Positions 44,036 to 52,868 of a stretch of 64,000 nt of DNA are shown piece after piece. Source of the stretch: an uncultured Eudoraea sp. (GTDB taxonomy: Bacteria; Bacteroidota; Bacteroidia; Flavobacteriales; Flavobacteriaceae); the NCBI RefSeq assembly GCF_947490415.1, contig NZ_CANLGX010000005.1:167964-231963 (forward strand), in the 5' to 3' direction. A program made the translations under genes and the position numbers. The notes beneath the pieces were generated by a model. The model had not been told where the DNA came from. It saw nothing but the letters and a program-made list of their open reading frames with translations, and did not search any database. Positions within the stretch are counted from its first letter, which is position 1; each line of letters begins with the position of its first letter.

Positions 44036-44896
44036 ATGTTTCATTTTGTTAAAACAGCCATTAAAAAAAAGTTAAAGTTAGTATCAATTTTAGCTTTCGG
44101 ATTAGTTCTGACCACTTATTCACAGGAAATTCAATATGAAACCAAGCAGAACATTCCTTATTACAATGCTTCGATAAACCTGGCTGATGAGTACATAAAT
44201 GAGCGTTGTGTCTTAGATATTTATTACCCGAAGAATACAAAGGATTTTCCAACAATCGTATGGTTCCATGGAGGCGGATTAACCGGTGGTGAGAAAGAAA
44301 TTCCTGAACAGCTTATGGGCAAAGGCGTTTGTATAGTAGCTGTCAATTATCGATTGTCTCCAAAAGTGAAGGCCCCCATATATATTGATGATGCGGCCGC
44401 GGCTGTAAGTTGGGTCTTTAAGAATGTAGCTGATTTGGGCGGGGACCCTTCACTGATTTTTGTATCCGGTCATTCTGCGGGAGGTTATTTGGCCAGTATG
44501 ATTGGGTTGGATAAGTCCTGGTTAAACAAATATGATATTGATGCAGATAAAATTGCCGGCCTAATCCCTTTTAGCGGACACACCATCACGCATTTTACTA
44601 TCAGGGAAGAAAGAGGTATCCCCGGAACCCAGCCTATAGTTGACAGTTTAGCACCCCTCTATCACGTTCGTCCTGATGCACCTCCCTTATTGCTAATTAC
44701 AGGAGACAGGGAGTTAGAACTTTTAGGGAGGTATGAGGAAAATGCCTACCTGATGCGCATGATGAAAATTGCAGGGCATAAAGAGACCACACTATATGAG
44801 TTAGATGGTTATGGGCATAGCATGACCGAACCGGCATTTCCGCTACTGTTAAAAGAAGTTCAAAGAATTAAAGAAGAGAAAAATAATGATAAATGA
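44036..44896 (+). CDS. alpha/beta-hydrolase, carbohydrate-esterase type
   Basis: This 286-aa protein has a signal peptide (LVSILAFGLVLTTYSQ) and is exported. It has an alpha/beta-hydrolase fold of the acetyl-esterase class: oxyanion-hole loop WFHGGGLTGG at about 75-84, nucleophile elbow VSGHSAGGYLA with Ser at about 145, catalytic Asp in LLITGDRELE near 222-231, and His in LDGYGHSM near 266. The likely role is removal of acyl groups from a plant or algal polysaccharide so that its backbone can be cleaved. It overlaps the next gene (GH105) by 4 bp, so the two act together on an unsaturated uronate-containing glycan, possibly rhamnogalacturonan-like. Confidence 0.85.
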   Translation: MFHFVKTAIKKKLKLVSILAFGLVLTTYSQEIQYETKQNIPYYNASINLADEYINERCVLDIYYPKNTKDFPTIVWFHGGGLTGGEKEIPEQLMGKGVCIVAVNYRLSPKVKAPIYIDDAAAAVSWVFKNVADLGGDPSLIFVSGHSAGGYLASMIGLDKSWLNKYDIDADKIAGLIPFSGHTITHFTIREERGIPGTQPIVDSLAPLYHVRPDAPPLLLITGDRELELLGRYEENAYLMRMMKIAGHKETTLYELDGYGHSMTEPAFPLLLKEVQRIKEEKNNDK

Positions 44897-46005
44897 AAAC
44901 ATTAAAAAAATTTGTAATCCTTGCTTTGTTTACAATGACCTACCTGTGTCAGGCTCAGGAAATAAAGCCCGATGAGGTAAAAAAAATCATGGAACAGGTA
45001 GCCGATTGGCAAATAGCACATTTCACCGATTTATACAGCGGATCTGAAGAACCCCATCACCCATTGGATTGGACGAACGGTGCATTATACGTTGGGATGG
45101 TAAAATGGGCCGCAATGGCTGAAAATGAAAAGTATTACAATTGGCTTGTGGATATCGGGGAAAAATATGAGTGGAAATTGCACTTTCGCAAATACTTTGC
45201 TGATGACCATACTGTGGGTCAGATGTATCTTGAACTCTATCGCAAGTATAAGGATCCAAATATGATTGAACCAACAAAAGAACAGTTCAACTTTATTATG
45301 CTTCATCCCGCAAAAACTTCATTAAAGTGGAATACCCCGTATCACCAGGATCGCTGGAATTGGTGCGATGCCTTGTTTATGGCACCTCCGGTATGGGCAA
45401 AGCTTTTCAAGATTACCGGAGAACAAAAATATCTCGATTTTATGATGGCTGAATATAAAGCCACAACGGACTTTCTATTTGATAAAAAGGAGAACTTGTA
45501 CTACCGGGATGAAAGTTATATGGGCAAATTGGACAATGGTACCAAAATATTTTGGTCTCGAGGTAATGGCTGGGTATTTGCCGGACTAACGAATATAATG
45601 AATGAGTTGAATCCTAACAGTGAGGAGTACAAGTATTTCCTTGGGATTTATAGAAAAATGGCAAAAAAGATACTCCAAATTCAAACACCGGCAGGTCATT
45701 GGGCAATGAGTTTATTGGGGCAGGAGTTTTATCCTACACCTGAAACAAGCGGTTCTTCATTTTATACCTATGGTCTGGCGTGGGGTATAAACAAGGGAAT
45801 TTTAGATAGAGAGACTTATGGCTCAGCCGTAAAAAAAGGATGGGAAGCTATGGTTAGCTATGTAACAAAAGATGGGATGCTAGGCTTTGTCCAACCCATT
45901 GGAGCAGCTCCCGGCAAGGCCTGGGCAGATAAGACTGAAGTATATGGAACCGGAGCGTTTTTAAGTGCCGGTTCAGAAGTATACAAATTGTATGGAGGAA
46001 AATAG
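44893..46005 (+). CDS. GH105 unsaturated glucuronyl/rhamnogalacturonyl hydrolase
   Basis: This 370-aa protein has a signal peptide (FVILALFTMTYLCQAQ). The family is an alpha/alpha-barrel fold related to GH88: LDWTNGALYVGMVKWA (about 57-72), the catalytic-region segment YFADDHTVGQMYLELYRKY with the Asp near 99, WNWCDALFMAPPVWAKLF (about 152-169), and FWSRGNGWVFAGLTN (about 219-233). These residues are typical of enzymes that remove the terminal unsaturated uronic acid left by a polysaccharide lyase. It overlaps the esterase by 4 bp, an operon for downstream steps of pectin- or ulvan-like glycan breakdown. No lyase gene is visible in the window. Confidence 0.9.
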   Translation: MKTLKKFVILALFTMTYLCQAQEIKPDEVKKIMEQVADWQIAHFTDLYSGSEEPHHPLDWTNGALYVGMVKWAAMAENEKYYNWLVDIGEKYEWKLHFRKYFADDHTVGQMYLELYRKYKDPNMIEPTKEQFNFIMLHPAKTSLKWNTPYHQDRWNWCDALFMAPPVWAKLFKITGEQKYLDFMMAEYKATTDFLFDKKENLYYRDESYMGKLDNGTKIFWSRGNGWVFAGLTNIMNELNPNSEEYKYFLGIYRKMAKKILQIQTPAGHWAMSLLGQEFYPTPETSGSSFYTYGLAWGINKGILDRETYGSAVKKGWEAMVSYVTKDGMLGFVQPIGAAPGKAWADKTEVYGTGAFLSAGSEVYKLYGGK

Positions 46006-46029
46006 AACCTGCATAGACGCAAAATAAAG

Positions 46030-46062
46030 TTTGACTCTGCTTGATAATTATCCCTAACTTTA
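46030..46062 (+). promoter_or_regulatory. Bacteroidota-type promoter before the small basic protein
   Basis: TTTG at 46030-46033 and TAACTTTA at 46055-46062 with 21 nt between, close to the consensus, about 22 bases before the ATG at 46084. Confidence 0.5.
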
Positions 46063-46083
46063 TAATTAAAAGAAACTTTAATT

Positions 46084-46188
46084 ATGTCAAAAGGTAAAGA
46101 CTCAAAGAAAAACGTCAAAAAGGAACCGCTCTTAACTGCAAAAGAAAAAAAAGAAGCTAAAAGAAATAAAAAAGCAAAGAGGGTCTAA
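46084..46188 (+). CDS. 34-aa lysine-rich conserved small protein
   Basis: MSKGKDSKKNVKKEPL continues into a TAKEKKEAKRNKKAKRV end; 34 residues, about half of them Lys or Arg. Small basic proteins with this MSKGKDSKK-type start are seen in many flavobacterial genomes, as far as I recall. It is probably disordered and nucleic-acid binding. A promoter-like pair precedes it. It is easily missed because of its size. Confidence 0.6.
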   Translation: MSKGKDSKKNVKKEPLLTAKEKKEAKRNKKAKRV

Positions 46189-46396
46189 CTTTTAAATCTT
46201 ATTTCAGAACATCTCCAAAGAAACTCAAAGCGGATTTATCTTGAAGCGCTAGGGGCTGATTATATTATATCTTTACATTGAATAAATACCTTTTTAAAAA
46301 GGTAAAAAGAAAAAGATAGTGGCCCAATTTGTTCTGTGATACATTCTGCGAGCTAAATATGATTAATTTGGCTGCATTAATAAAAGAAGTATCAAA

Positions 46397-46564
46397 TTAT
46401 CCTAATAGCTTCTCTATTTCCTTCATTACTTCTTCTGCCTCGAAAACCTTGTCATCACTCAACTTACGATTCGATTTTGATATGCGATGTGCATCTTCCA
46501 TCAATTTTAGATATTTTTCCTGAAGTAATTGCTTTTGAGTTTTCTTTTTAAAGATTCCGAACAT
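46397..46564 (-). CDS. Lacal_2735-type small protein
   Basis: Start chosen at 46564 for MFGIFKKKTQKQLLQEKY; about 55 aa, a helical protein ending VFEAEEVMKEIEKLLG. The MFGxFKKK start, the YLKLMEDAHRIS and the NRKLSDDKxFEAEEV pattern match the small Lacal_2735 family of flavobacteria. Function unknown. An in-frame upstream Met at 46591 would add nine residues of less typical sequence. Confidence 0.7.
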   Translation of the reverse strand: MFGIFKKKTQKQLLQEKYLKLMEDAHRISKSNRKLSDDKVFEAEEVMKEIEKLLG

Positions 46565-46883
46565 AGCATGGATTTTTTGAAAAAACAACAATTACTGGAT
46601 ACTGTTGCTCTAGTAGCACAAAAGCATTATATGTTTATGTTTTGTGCGAGTTTATTAAACATATTAACTTATCAATCCGGTAATTTATTGTTTAGATCTC
46701 TTATTCTAAACTTCCTCTTCTATTCGAGATATTTTTTTGTTTATTCTTTAACATTTTTTATTAAACATTAATTCTATCTTTACCCTTCTGAAGTGAAGGT
46801 GTTTCTGAAAAAATAAATCCCTCATTTAGAACTAAATTTTCGTTTAAAAAACGGATAATGAAATTATTTAATAATACCACCAA
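46565..46883. other. intergenic stretch before folE
   Basis: Non-coding. It contains an inverted repeat (GCACAAAA/TTTTGTGC, 46616-46647) with a 16-nt loop and a TATCTTTA element near the folE start that could be a -7 box. Nothing else was seen. Confidence 0.4.
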
Positions 46884-47588
46884 ATGAAAGATCAGGATTT
46901 GCTATTAAATACACTAATTGAATCAGAAGAATTATTAAACGGGTATTCGCATGAAGAAATAGGCGATGATCACCTCTTCACCGGGTTAGAAACTCCAATG
47001 AAGCCAAACGCCTTTGCAATCAGTGATGAAGCAAAAAAGGAACGTATTGCACAATTATTTGCTCAAATTATGGATGTTATGGGTCTGGACCTGAATGATG
47101 ATTCACTTAGAGGTACTCCCAAACGTGTGGCTAAAATGTATATAGATGAAATCTTTTCCGGGTTAAATCCACAAAACAAACCCAAAGTGGCCCTATTTGA
47201 TAATAAGTATCAGTACAATCAGATGTTGGTAGAAAAAGATATTACCTTCTATTCCAATTGCGAACATCATTTTGTGCCTATTATTGGTAAAGCACATGTG
47301 GCGTATATATCTTCAGGGAAAGTTATTGGCCTCTCAAAATTAAACCGAATAGTTCAATATTATGCCAAGAGACCACAGGTACAGGAGCGACTAACCAACC
47401 AAATAGCAGTGGAATTGCAAACCACACTTAATACCCATGATGTGGCAGTAATTATTGACGCAAAACATTTATGTGTTTCCTCGAGAGGGATTAAAGATAA
47501 TACATCGGCTACTGTTACCTCATTTTACGGAGGAGCTTTTAATTCTCCTGAGAAAATTGCAGAATTACAGAATTATATCAATAATTAA
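46884..47588 (+). CDS. folE: GTP cyclohydrolase I
   Basis: This 234-aa enzyme converts GTP to 7,8-dihydroneopterin triphosphate, the first step of folate and pterin synthesis. Signatures are GTPKRVAKMYIDEIFSG (about 74-90), the zinc-binding NCEHHFVPIIGKAHVAYI (about 128-145), SKLNRIVQYYAKRPQVQERLT (about 152-172), and CVSSRGIKDNTSATVTSFY with the other Zn cysteine (about 194-212). The N-terminal 45 residues are a longer, acidic leader than in short FolE forms. It is transcribed alone. Confidence 0.95.
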   Translation: MKDQDLLLNTLIESEELLNGYSHEEIGDDHLFTGLETPMKPNAFAISDEAKKERIAQLFAQIMDVMGLDLNDDSLRGTPKRVAKMYIDEIFSGLNPQNKPKVALFDNKYQYNQMLVEKDITFYSNCEHHFVPIIGKAHVAYISSGKVIGLSKLNRIVQYYAKRPQVQERLTNQIAVELQTTLNTHDVAVIIDAKHLCVSSRGIKDNTSATVTSFYGGAFNSPEKIAELQNYINN

Positions 47589-47868
47589 ACTGTACCTCCT
47601 CTTGTGTAGTTTGAGCATATTGGATAGCTGGTTTGCCTTTGTTTTTTCTCAATGCATCAAAGGTTTTTGTTAACGTTTAAAAATCCTAATTCCCGAACAG
47701 AACACAGATACCGGAATTGATTAATAATTATCAATTAAAACGAAATTATACACCTCCTAAAAGAAAATTCAAAACACAAAAAGTTCTTTAAAATACCTTT
47801 ATTTATAAGGGTTTTTTAACTAATTTTAACTATTATTAATTTAATACTTATAACTAAAACCATAAGTA

Positions 47869-48330
47869 ATGAAAAAACTAAAAACTCTATTCGCAATTAT
47901 CATTTTATGTTTAGCATTTAGTACAACTATGTATAGTCAAGCCAATATTGAAGCTGGTGTTCGATTTGGTGATAATACCGGTATAGATGCTACCATACCA
48001 CTCGGCATCTCACCAAGACTTCACCCTACTGTATATTTGGAAAATTTTGGTATAGGTACTTATTTTGACTGGATGTTTGCGCTTACTGACGGACCATCAG
48101 GACTAAAATTTTACCCCGGTGTCGGACCTGAATTTTTCTTCGAAAACGATTTTGATTTTAATATTGCCGGGAATTTTGGAGTAGAATATTCATTTAAATT
48201 TCCCTTGACCATTGGATTTGATTGGAGACCTGGTTTTGCGGTTACCAATGATTTTGATTTTTACACCAACAATTGGGGAATAATGGCAAGATTTCGTTTT
48301 AAAGAAGGAGGGTTTAAAAAAGTAGATTAA
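47869..48330 (+). CDS. small outer-membrane beta-barrel-like protein
   Basis: This 153-aa protein has a signal peptide (LFAIIILCLAFSTTMYSQ). The mature part alternates short beta strands with Gly/Asp/Phe turns and ends in a strand with FRFKEGG, consistent with an 8-strand or partial barrel. No precise family was recognised. A strong terminator follows at 48361-48395. Confidence 0.65.
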   Translation: MKKLKTLFAIIILCLAFSTTMYSQANIEAGVRFGDNTGIDATIPLGISPRLHPTVYLENFGIGTYFDWMFALTDGPSGLKFYPGVGPEFFFENDFDFNIAGNFGVEYSFKFPLTIGFDWRPGFAVTNDFDFYTNNWGIMARFRFKEGGFKKVD

Positions 48331-48360
48331 ACACCTTCAGTTAAAATATTTTCTTTAATA

Positions 48361-48395
48361 AAAAAAGCTTGTTATTATCCAACAGGCTTTTTTTA
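48361..48395 (+). terminator. intrinsic terminator
   Basis: AAAAAAGC(T)TGTT pairs with AACA(G)GCTTTTTT around a short loop, followed by T-run, directly after the beta-barrel gene. Confidence 0.8.
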
Positions 48396-48438
48396 TTAAA
48401 TGTATCATTTAACATCAAACAGAGCCAATCTTTAATTC

Positions 48439-50154
48439 ATGAAAATAAAAAAGTCCATTCGAATTGTGTTGGGCATACTTTTATTGGGGGTATTACTAGT
48501 CATTTTTGCAAATGTCATCCTTAAATCTATTGCCAGCCCTTACCTCAATCAGGAAATTACCAAAATTAATGAGGAAAAAGAATACATCCTTAGTGTAGAA
48601 GATTTTAACATAAATATTTTTCTAGGTCGAATTAACATTGAAGGCCTAAGTATAAAACCAAAGGAGGAATTTCTTGACAGCTTAGTAAATGGCACTACAA
48701 AAGAGCGTACATTAAAGGCTATATCAGCTTCTAAAGTCACTTTTTCCGGTTGGACTTTCCTAAGTTATCTTACCAAAAAACAAATAGATGTTAAGAAAAT
48801 AATTATTGACCAACTTAACTTCAATCTATACAGGCCACAAAAAAATTACCAGGTAAAGATGGTGGACAAAGAAAAGGAATCTTCTTTTTCTATAGACTCC
48901 ATTTATATATCCGGAGTAAAAAAGATCTCTTTGACTGAAGTGAAAATTGAAAATTATGGATTTCATATAATTGATGCCTCCAACATGGACACCATATCGG
49001 CTTACAAAGGTAATGAGCTGATTATTGATGGTATAGATTTGGAGCCAGTTGAAGACAAAATAGGTTATTTTCATTTGGACAATAGTGCATTGGAAATTCA
49101 ACTTCAAAAACAAGAATTCAACCTTTCCGGCGGATTATATGTCCTAAGTTTTGAAAATTTTCTCTATACTTTTGGAGATGAACATATTTCCATAGATGGA
49201 CTAAATTTTAAGCCCCGGTTAAGTAATGCTGAGGTGATGAGTACCTCTAAATATTCTTCTGAAGTATATGATATTGCCATTAAAAACATTTCCATAGCTG
49301 GTTTTGATTTAGACCCCTTCATTCATTCCGGGGTACTATACATTGATCAGATAGCTATTGATAGCATGACCACCCTTATTGCCAAAGATAAAAGCAAGCC
49401 ATTTTATGAAGACAAACGTGTCTTATTGCCTGTTCAAGGGCTTAAAAAGACTAACCAGCCCCTGCAGATAAATTCAATTAGTATTACCAATTCTTTTTTG
49501 AATTACTCTGAACAGGATAAAGCACCAAAAGACCTTTTGAATTTAGATATGTCTGAGATAAATGCAACCATCCTTAATATATCTTCTCTAAAAGACTATG
49601 TTTCGATCGATAAAGATTTAACCATTGATTTTAAGGCGAAATTATTATCCACGCCAATTGAAACCTATATTAAAATGCCCTATAATTCGTCTGATGGCCG
49701 GTTTTATTTTTCCGGCAATTCCCTTGGTGCTACAAATTTCACCTTTTTCAACTCAACTATTTTACCAGCCATAGGCGTAAAACTCGTAGGTGGGCGTTTA
49801 AATGGGTTAAGCTGGGAAGCAATTGGCAATTCTACAGCAATGGACGGCAGTTTTACAATGTTATACACAGATTTGGAGGTTGAATTATTTAAAAAGGATA
49901 ATTCAGAAAATAAAGCCTTGTCATGGATAGCCAATACACTGGTAAAAAGTTCCAACCCATCTAAAAGTGGAAAGACTACAGTTTCTACTATGCATTTTGA
50001 AAGGGTTCCCTATAAAGGAATTGGCAATTACTTATGGAAATCCATACAATCAGGAATAGTAAATGCCCTGGTCCCTACCGGGAAACACGAGTCTGTGAAA
50101 ACCGAAAAAGAAGAAAAACCGGTTAAGAAAAAAAAGTCAAAAAACTCGAATTAG
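48439..50154 (+). CDS. AsmA/DUF748-like envelope protein
   Basis: This 571-aa protein has an N-terminal anchor helix (IVLGILLLGVLLVIFANVIL, about 9-28), then a long beta-rich region starting PYLNQEITKINEEKEYILSVEDFNINIFLGRINIEG. This start is typical of AsmA-like and DUF748 proteins, which form long beta-taco structures spanning the periplasm. The C-terminus is very Lys-rich (EKEEKPVKKKKSKN). Likely role: outer-membrane biogenesis or lipid transfer; a substrate cannot be inferred. It is co-oriented with, but 115 bases from, a DUF481 gene. Confidence 0.65.
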   Translation: MKIKKSIRIVLGILLLGVLLVIFANVILKSIASPYLNQEITKINEEKEYILSVEDFNINIFLGRINIEGLSIKPKEEFLDSLVNGTTKERTLKAISASKVTFSGWTFLSYLTKKQIDVKKIIIDQLNFNLYRPQKNYQVKMVDKEKESSFSIDSIYISGVKKISLTEVKIENYGFHIIDASNMDTISAYKGNELIIDGIDLEPVEDKIGYFHLDNSALEIQLQKQEFNLSGGLYVLSFENFLYTFGDEHISIDGLNFKPRLSNAEVMSTSKYSSEVYDIAIKNISIAGFDLDPFIHSGVLYIDQIAIDSMTTLIAKDKSKPFYEDKRVLLPVQGLKKTNQPLQINSISITNSFLNYSEQDKAPKDLLNLDMSEINATILNISSLKDYVSIDKDLTIDFKAKLLSTPIETYIKMPYNSSDGRFYFSGNSLGATNFTFFNSTILPAIGVKLVGGRLNGLSWEAIGNSTAMDGSFTMLYTDLEVELFKKDNSENKALSWIANTLVKSSNPSKSGKTTVSTMHFERVPYKGIGNYLWKSIQSGIVNALVPTGKHESVKTEKEEKPVKKKKSKNSN

Positions 50155-50269
50155 AACCACTAAATCCTCATCTTTTTAAACCTTAAATCAGGTTTTATTC
50201 ATAACTAATGACCGGTAAATAACTTAAAATAAAATTTTTGCTATTTTTATCCCCTTAAAATAATATGGT

Positions 50270-51289
50270 ATGCTTCAAAGACTTAGAATTAGTTTAGTAT
50301 TTATGATCATAGCCTATGCGACCGGCTTTTCTCAAATAGACACACTACTCCTGGATACGAATACTATCATTGTGGGGGAAGTTAAATCTATGACCAGGGG
50401 AGTCCTTACCATAGAAACCAATTACAGTGACTCTGATTTTACCATTGAATGGCTTAAGATAAAAAAAATCTATACCCAATCAGTTTTTTTGACAAGCTTA
50501 ACAGACGGGAGCCGTATTGTGGGTAGTCTAAAATCCAGTGAGGATAACACCCTTATTATTACCAATAGGGAAGGGGTTATTGAAAGAGAAGTACAGATAC
50601 CTGAAATAGTTTTTCTTCAGCCACTTAATAAAGGCTTTTGGAGCAGGCTTGATGCCGCTGTTGATTTTGGAATAAGTTTTACTAAAGCCAATAACTTAAA
50701 ACAGTTCACCTTTGGAACCAACCTAAAGTATACTGAGGATAAATGGTCAGCACTTATCAATGCAAATATGTTGCGTTCTTCTCAGGACAATGCAGAGGAT
50801 ATCAGAAGGGAAGATGCCTCTTTTGTCTTTAATTACTTTCTCCCGAAAGACTGGTATCTTTCTCCTCAGGTATCCTTGCTGTCTAATACAGAACAACTTT
50901 TAGATTTGCGAACTATAGTTTCCATGGGGATTGGAAATTACATAGTAAATACCAATAAAATGTATTGGGGCGTATTAACGGGCTTGTCCTATAACAATGA
51001 ACAATTTTCCAATGACGCACAAGACAGGTCGAGTTTGGAAGGAATAATAGGGACTGAACTCAATATGTTTGACATTGAAGATCTAAGTATAATTACACGT
51101 TTAATAACATACCCCAGTCTTAGCGAGAGCGGTCGTTGGCGTGTAGATTGGAATTTTGATATGAAATATGACCTGCCACTTGACTTTTATGTAAAAACCG
51201 GTATTACACTGAATTATGATAATCAGCCCACGGCCGGGGCAAGTGATTCGGATTATTACTGGAAACTGGCGTTTGGCTGGGAATGGTAA
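50270..51289 (+). CDS. DUF481 family outer-membrane protein
   Basis: This 339-aa protein has a signal peptide (LVFMIIAYATGFSQ). The N-terminal 100 residues form a small beta domain (IVGEVKSMTRGVLTIETNY). The C-terminal 220 residues are a DUF481 barrel: WSRLDAAVDFGISFTKANN, repeated alternating strands, and the terminal DYYWKLAFGWEW ending in the aromatic strand needed for BAM insertion. Function unknown. It is transcribed after the AsmA-like gene. Confidence 0.8.
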   Translation: MLQRLRISLVFMIIAYATGFSQIDTLLLDTNTIIVGEVKSMTRGVLTIETNYSDSDFTIEWLKIKKIYTQSVFLTSLTDGSRIVGSLKSSEDNTLIITNREGVIEREVQIPEIVFLQPLNKGFWSRLDAAVDFGISFTKANNLKQFTFGTNLKYTEDKWSALINANMLRSSQDNAEDIRREDASFVFNYFLPKDWYLSPQVSLLSNTEQLLDLRTIVSMGIGNYIVNTNKMYWGVLTGLSYNNEQFSNDAQDRSSLEGIIGTELNMFDIEDLSIITRLITYPSLSESGRWRVDWNFDMKYDLPLDFYVKTGITLNYDNQPTAGASDSDYYWKLAFGWEW

Positions 51290-51431
51290 TTACTTTAGTG
51301 TATTAAAAGGAGGAATACCTGCAGCTAGCATCTCCCGAAAATTTGCAGTATACAATCATTGAACCAAGGCATTTTACTGATTTTTGAATTCATTCAAAAG
51401 CAAATATAAGGGCATGAACATCTATTTGGTA

Positions 51432-51953
51432 TTACAATAATATTTGTCGTACATCCTGCCAGGAATTTACCCGCTCAAACCCATTTGTATTTACATTATG
51501 AGGAGAGCTAAACATAATTGACCTCCCCGTAAAATTTTCGAGGTTGTATTTCCGGTCGTCTATAAGGATATCTCCCCTAAGAATGTGCTTATCCCCGCAT
51601 AATATTCGCCGTTTCCAATCAATAAAAGGAAAGTGCTCATCTAACCAATAGTGTTTTTCAATTAATGAATTTGGAAATTGCATAGCCGCTGAAGCAATAA
51701 AAACGTCGTAAACTTTGGTTAATTCCCTGATTACCTCTTTACTGCCTTCAATAGGAGGCAGGGCACGAAAAAAACCTTCTTCGTGACAGTGCCCGTGAAT
51801 ATGGCTTCTTCGATTTTCAGGGACACTTTGCCATACTTCGCCTCCTCTACAATCCTCTACGCTAAGGTTTTCTCCGAACTCTTTGTTATAAAGTGAAATA
51901 TGTGCCCTGTAGGTATCCGCTATTACCTCATCCATGTCTATAAATAATGTCAT
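51432..51953 (-). CDS. 5'(3')-deoxyribonucleotidase-like (NT5C type)
   Basis: This 173-aa HAD-superfamily phosphatase has motif I LFIDMDEVIADTY at residues 3-15 (nucleophile Asp6, acid Asp8), motif II VFIASAAMQFPNS near 90, and motif III DILIDDRKYNLENF near 128-141 with the Asp pair. The NT5C family removes the 5'-phosphate of deoxynucleotides. The variant DMDE (rather than DMDG) is seen in some members. It is a cytoplasmic enzyme transcribed alone. Confidence 0.85.
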   Translation of the reverse strand: MTLFIDMDEVIADTYRAHISLYNKEFGENLSVEDCRGGEVWQSVPENRRSHIHGHCHEEGFFRALPPIEGSKEVIRELTKVYDVFIASAAMQFPNSLIEKHYWLDEHFPFIDWKRRILCGDKHILRGDILIDDRKYNLENFTGRSIMFSSPHNVNTNGFERVNSWQDVRQILL

Positions 51954-52159
51954 AATTGAATTTAAGTATGTGAACTACTAAAAAATCCTAATACTCAGGA
52001 AATGAGTATTAAAATGTCAATCAATTGGTAATGATTGGAGTATTAAAATTAACTAATTGATAATATATAAGTCTATTTTTTTAGCTTCAAATCGATTTTT
52101 TTTGTTTTTGTCTCTATGCCCAAAAAGATAGCCACCGTTTCCTTACCTTTAAAATTGAA

Positions 52160-52807
52160 ATGAAAATATCCATTAAAAGGAAATATCGTTTTTTAGCGGC
52201 TATACTGCTGCTCTTATCGCTTCTCGTAGTAGTGATTTCCAATTTTACTATTGAAATTTCAGCCAGAGGCAAAACCTTTAATGATCCGGCAGTTATTCCA
52301 AAAAATAAAGTCGGCTTGGTACTTGGCACTTCAAGAATGCTTGTAGAGGGCGGTGTAAATCCATATTATGCCCATCGTATCAATGCAACCATTAACCTTT
52401 ATAAAGCAGGTAAAATAGAATATGTTCTGGTAAGTGGAGATAATGGGAGCATATACTACAATGAACCTACTACGATTAAAAAAGATCTGGTAAAAAGAGG
52501 TATCCCGGGCGATAAAATTTTTCTTGATTATGCCGGTTTCCGCACTTTAGACTCTATGGTAAGAGCTAAATTTATTTTTGGCCTTGATAGTGTTACCGTA
52601 ATCTCTCAGCAATTTCACAATGAACGCGCAATTTATCTGGCTGAGAAAAAAGGCCTTATGGCTATAGGTTTTAATGCAAAGGGGATTTCCGGGAAAGAAG
52701 GCATTAAAGTTCAGTTTCGTGAATATTTTGCAAGAGTAAAAGTATTTATAGATTTACTTTTAAATACACAACCCCGCTTTTACGGCGAAAAAATTGAGAT
52801 AAAATAG
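52160..52807 (+). CDS. SanA/YdcF/ElyC-family DUF218 protein
   Basis: This 215-aa protein has an N-terminal anchor (FLAAILLLLSLLVVVISNFTI) and a single extracytoplasmic DUF218 domain: VGLVLGTSRMLVEGGVNPYYAHRI (about 52-75), YVLVSGDNGS (about 95), and VTVISQQFHNERAIYLAEKKGL (about 150-171). The DUF218 fold carries the GDN and QxxHxxRA features of the vancomycin-exclusion protein SanA. It is probably involved in envelope or peptidoglycan precursor maintenance. The Nramp-like gene follows 61 bases later and may be co-transcribed. Confidence 0.85.
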   Translation: MKISIKRKYRFLAAILLLLSLLVVVISNFTIEISARGKTFNDPAVIPKNKVGLVLGTSRMLVEGGVNPYYAHRINATINLYKAGKIEYVLVSGDNGSIYYNEPTTIKKDLVKRGIPGDKIFLDYAGFRTLDSMVRAKFIFGLDSVTVISQQFHNERAIYLAEKKGLMAIGFNAKGISGKEGIKVQFREYFARVKVFIDLLLNTQPRFYGEKIEIK

Positions 52808-52868
52808 GAGTCTCCTCTTTTTGTATAAAATAACCTATTTTAGTCACTGAAAGTTAAGCCAACCACAC

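Noticed and set aside
46616..46647. Hairpin before folE as a riboswitch
   Set aside because: Only 8 paired bases with a 16-nt loop; no known riboswitch core.
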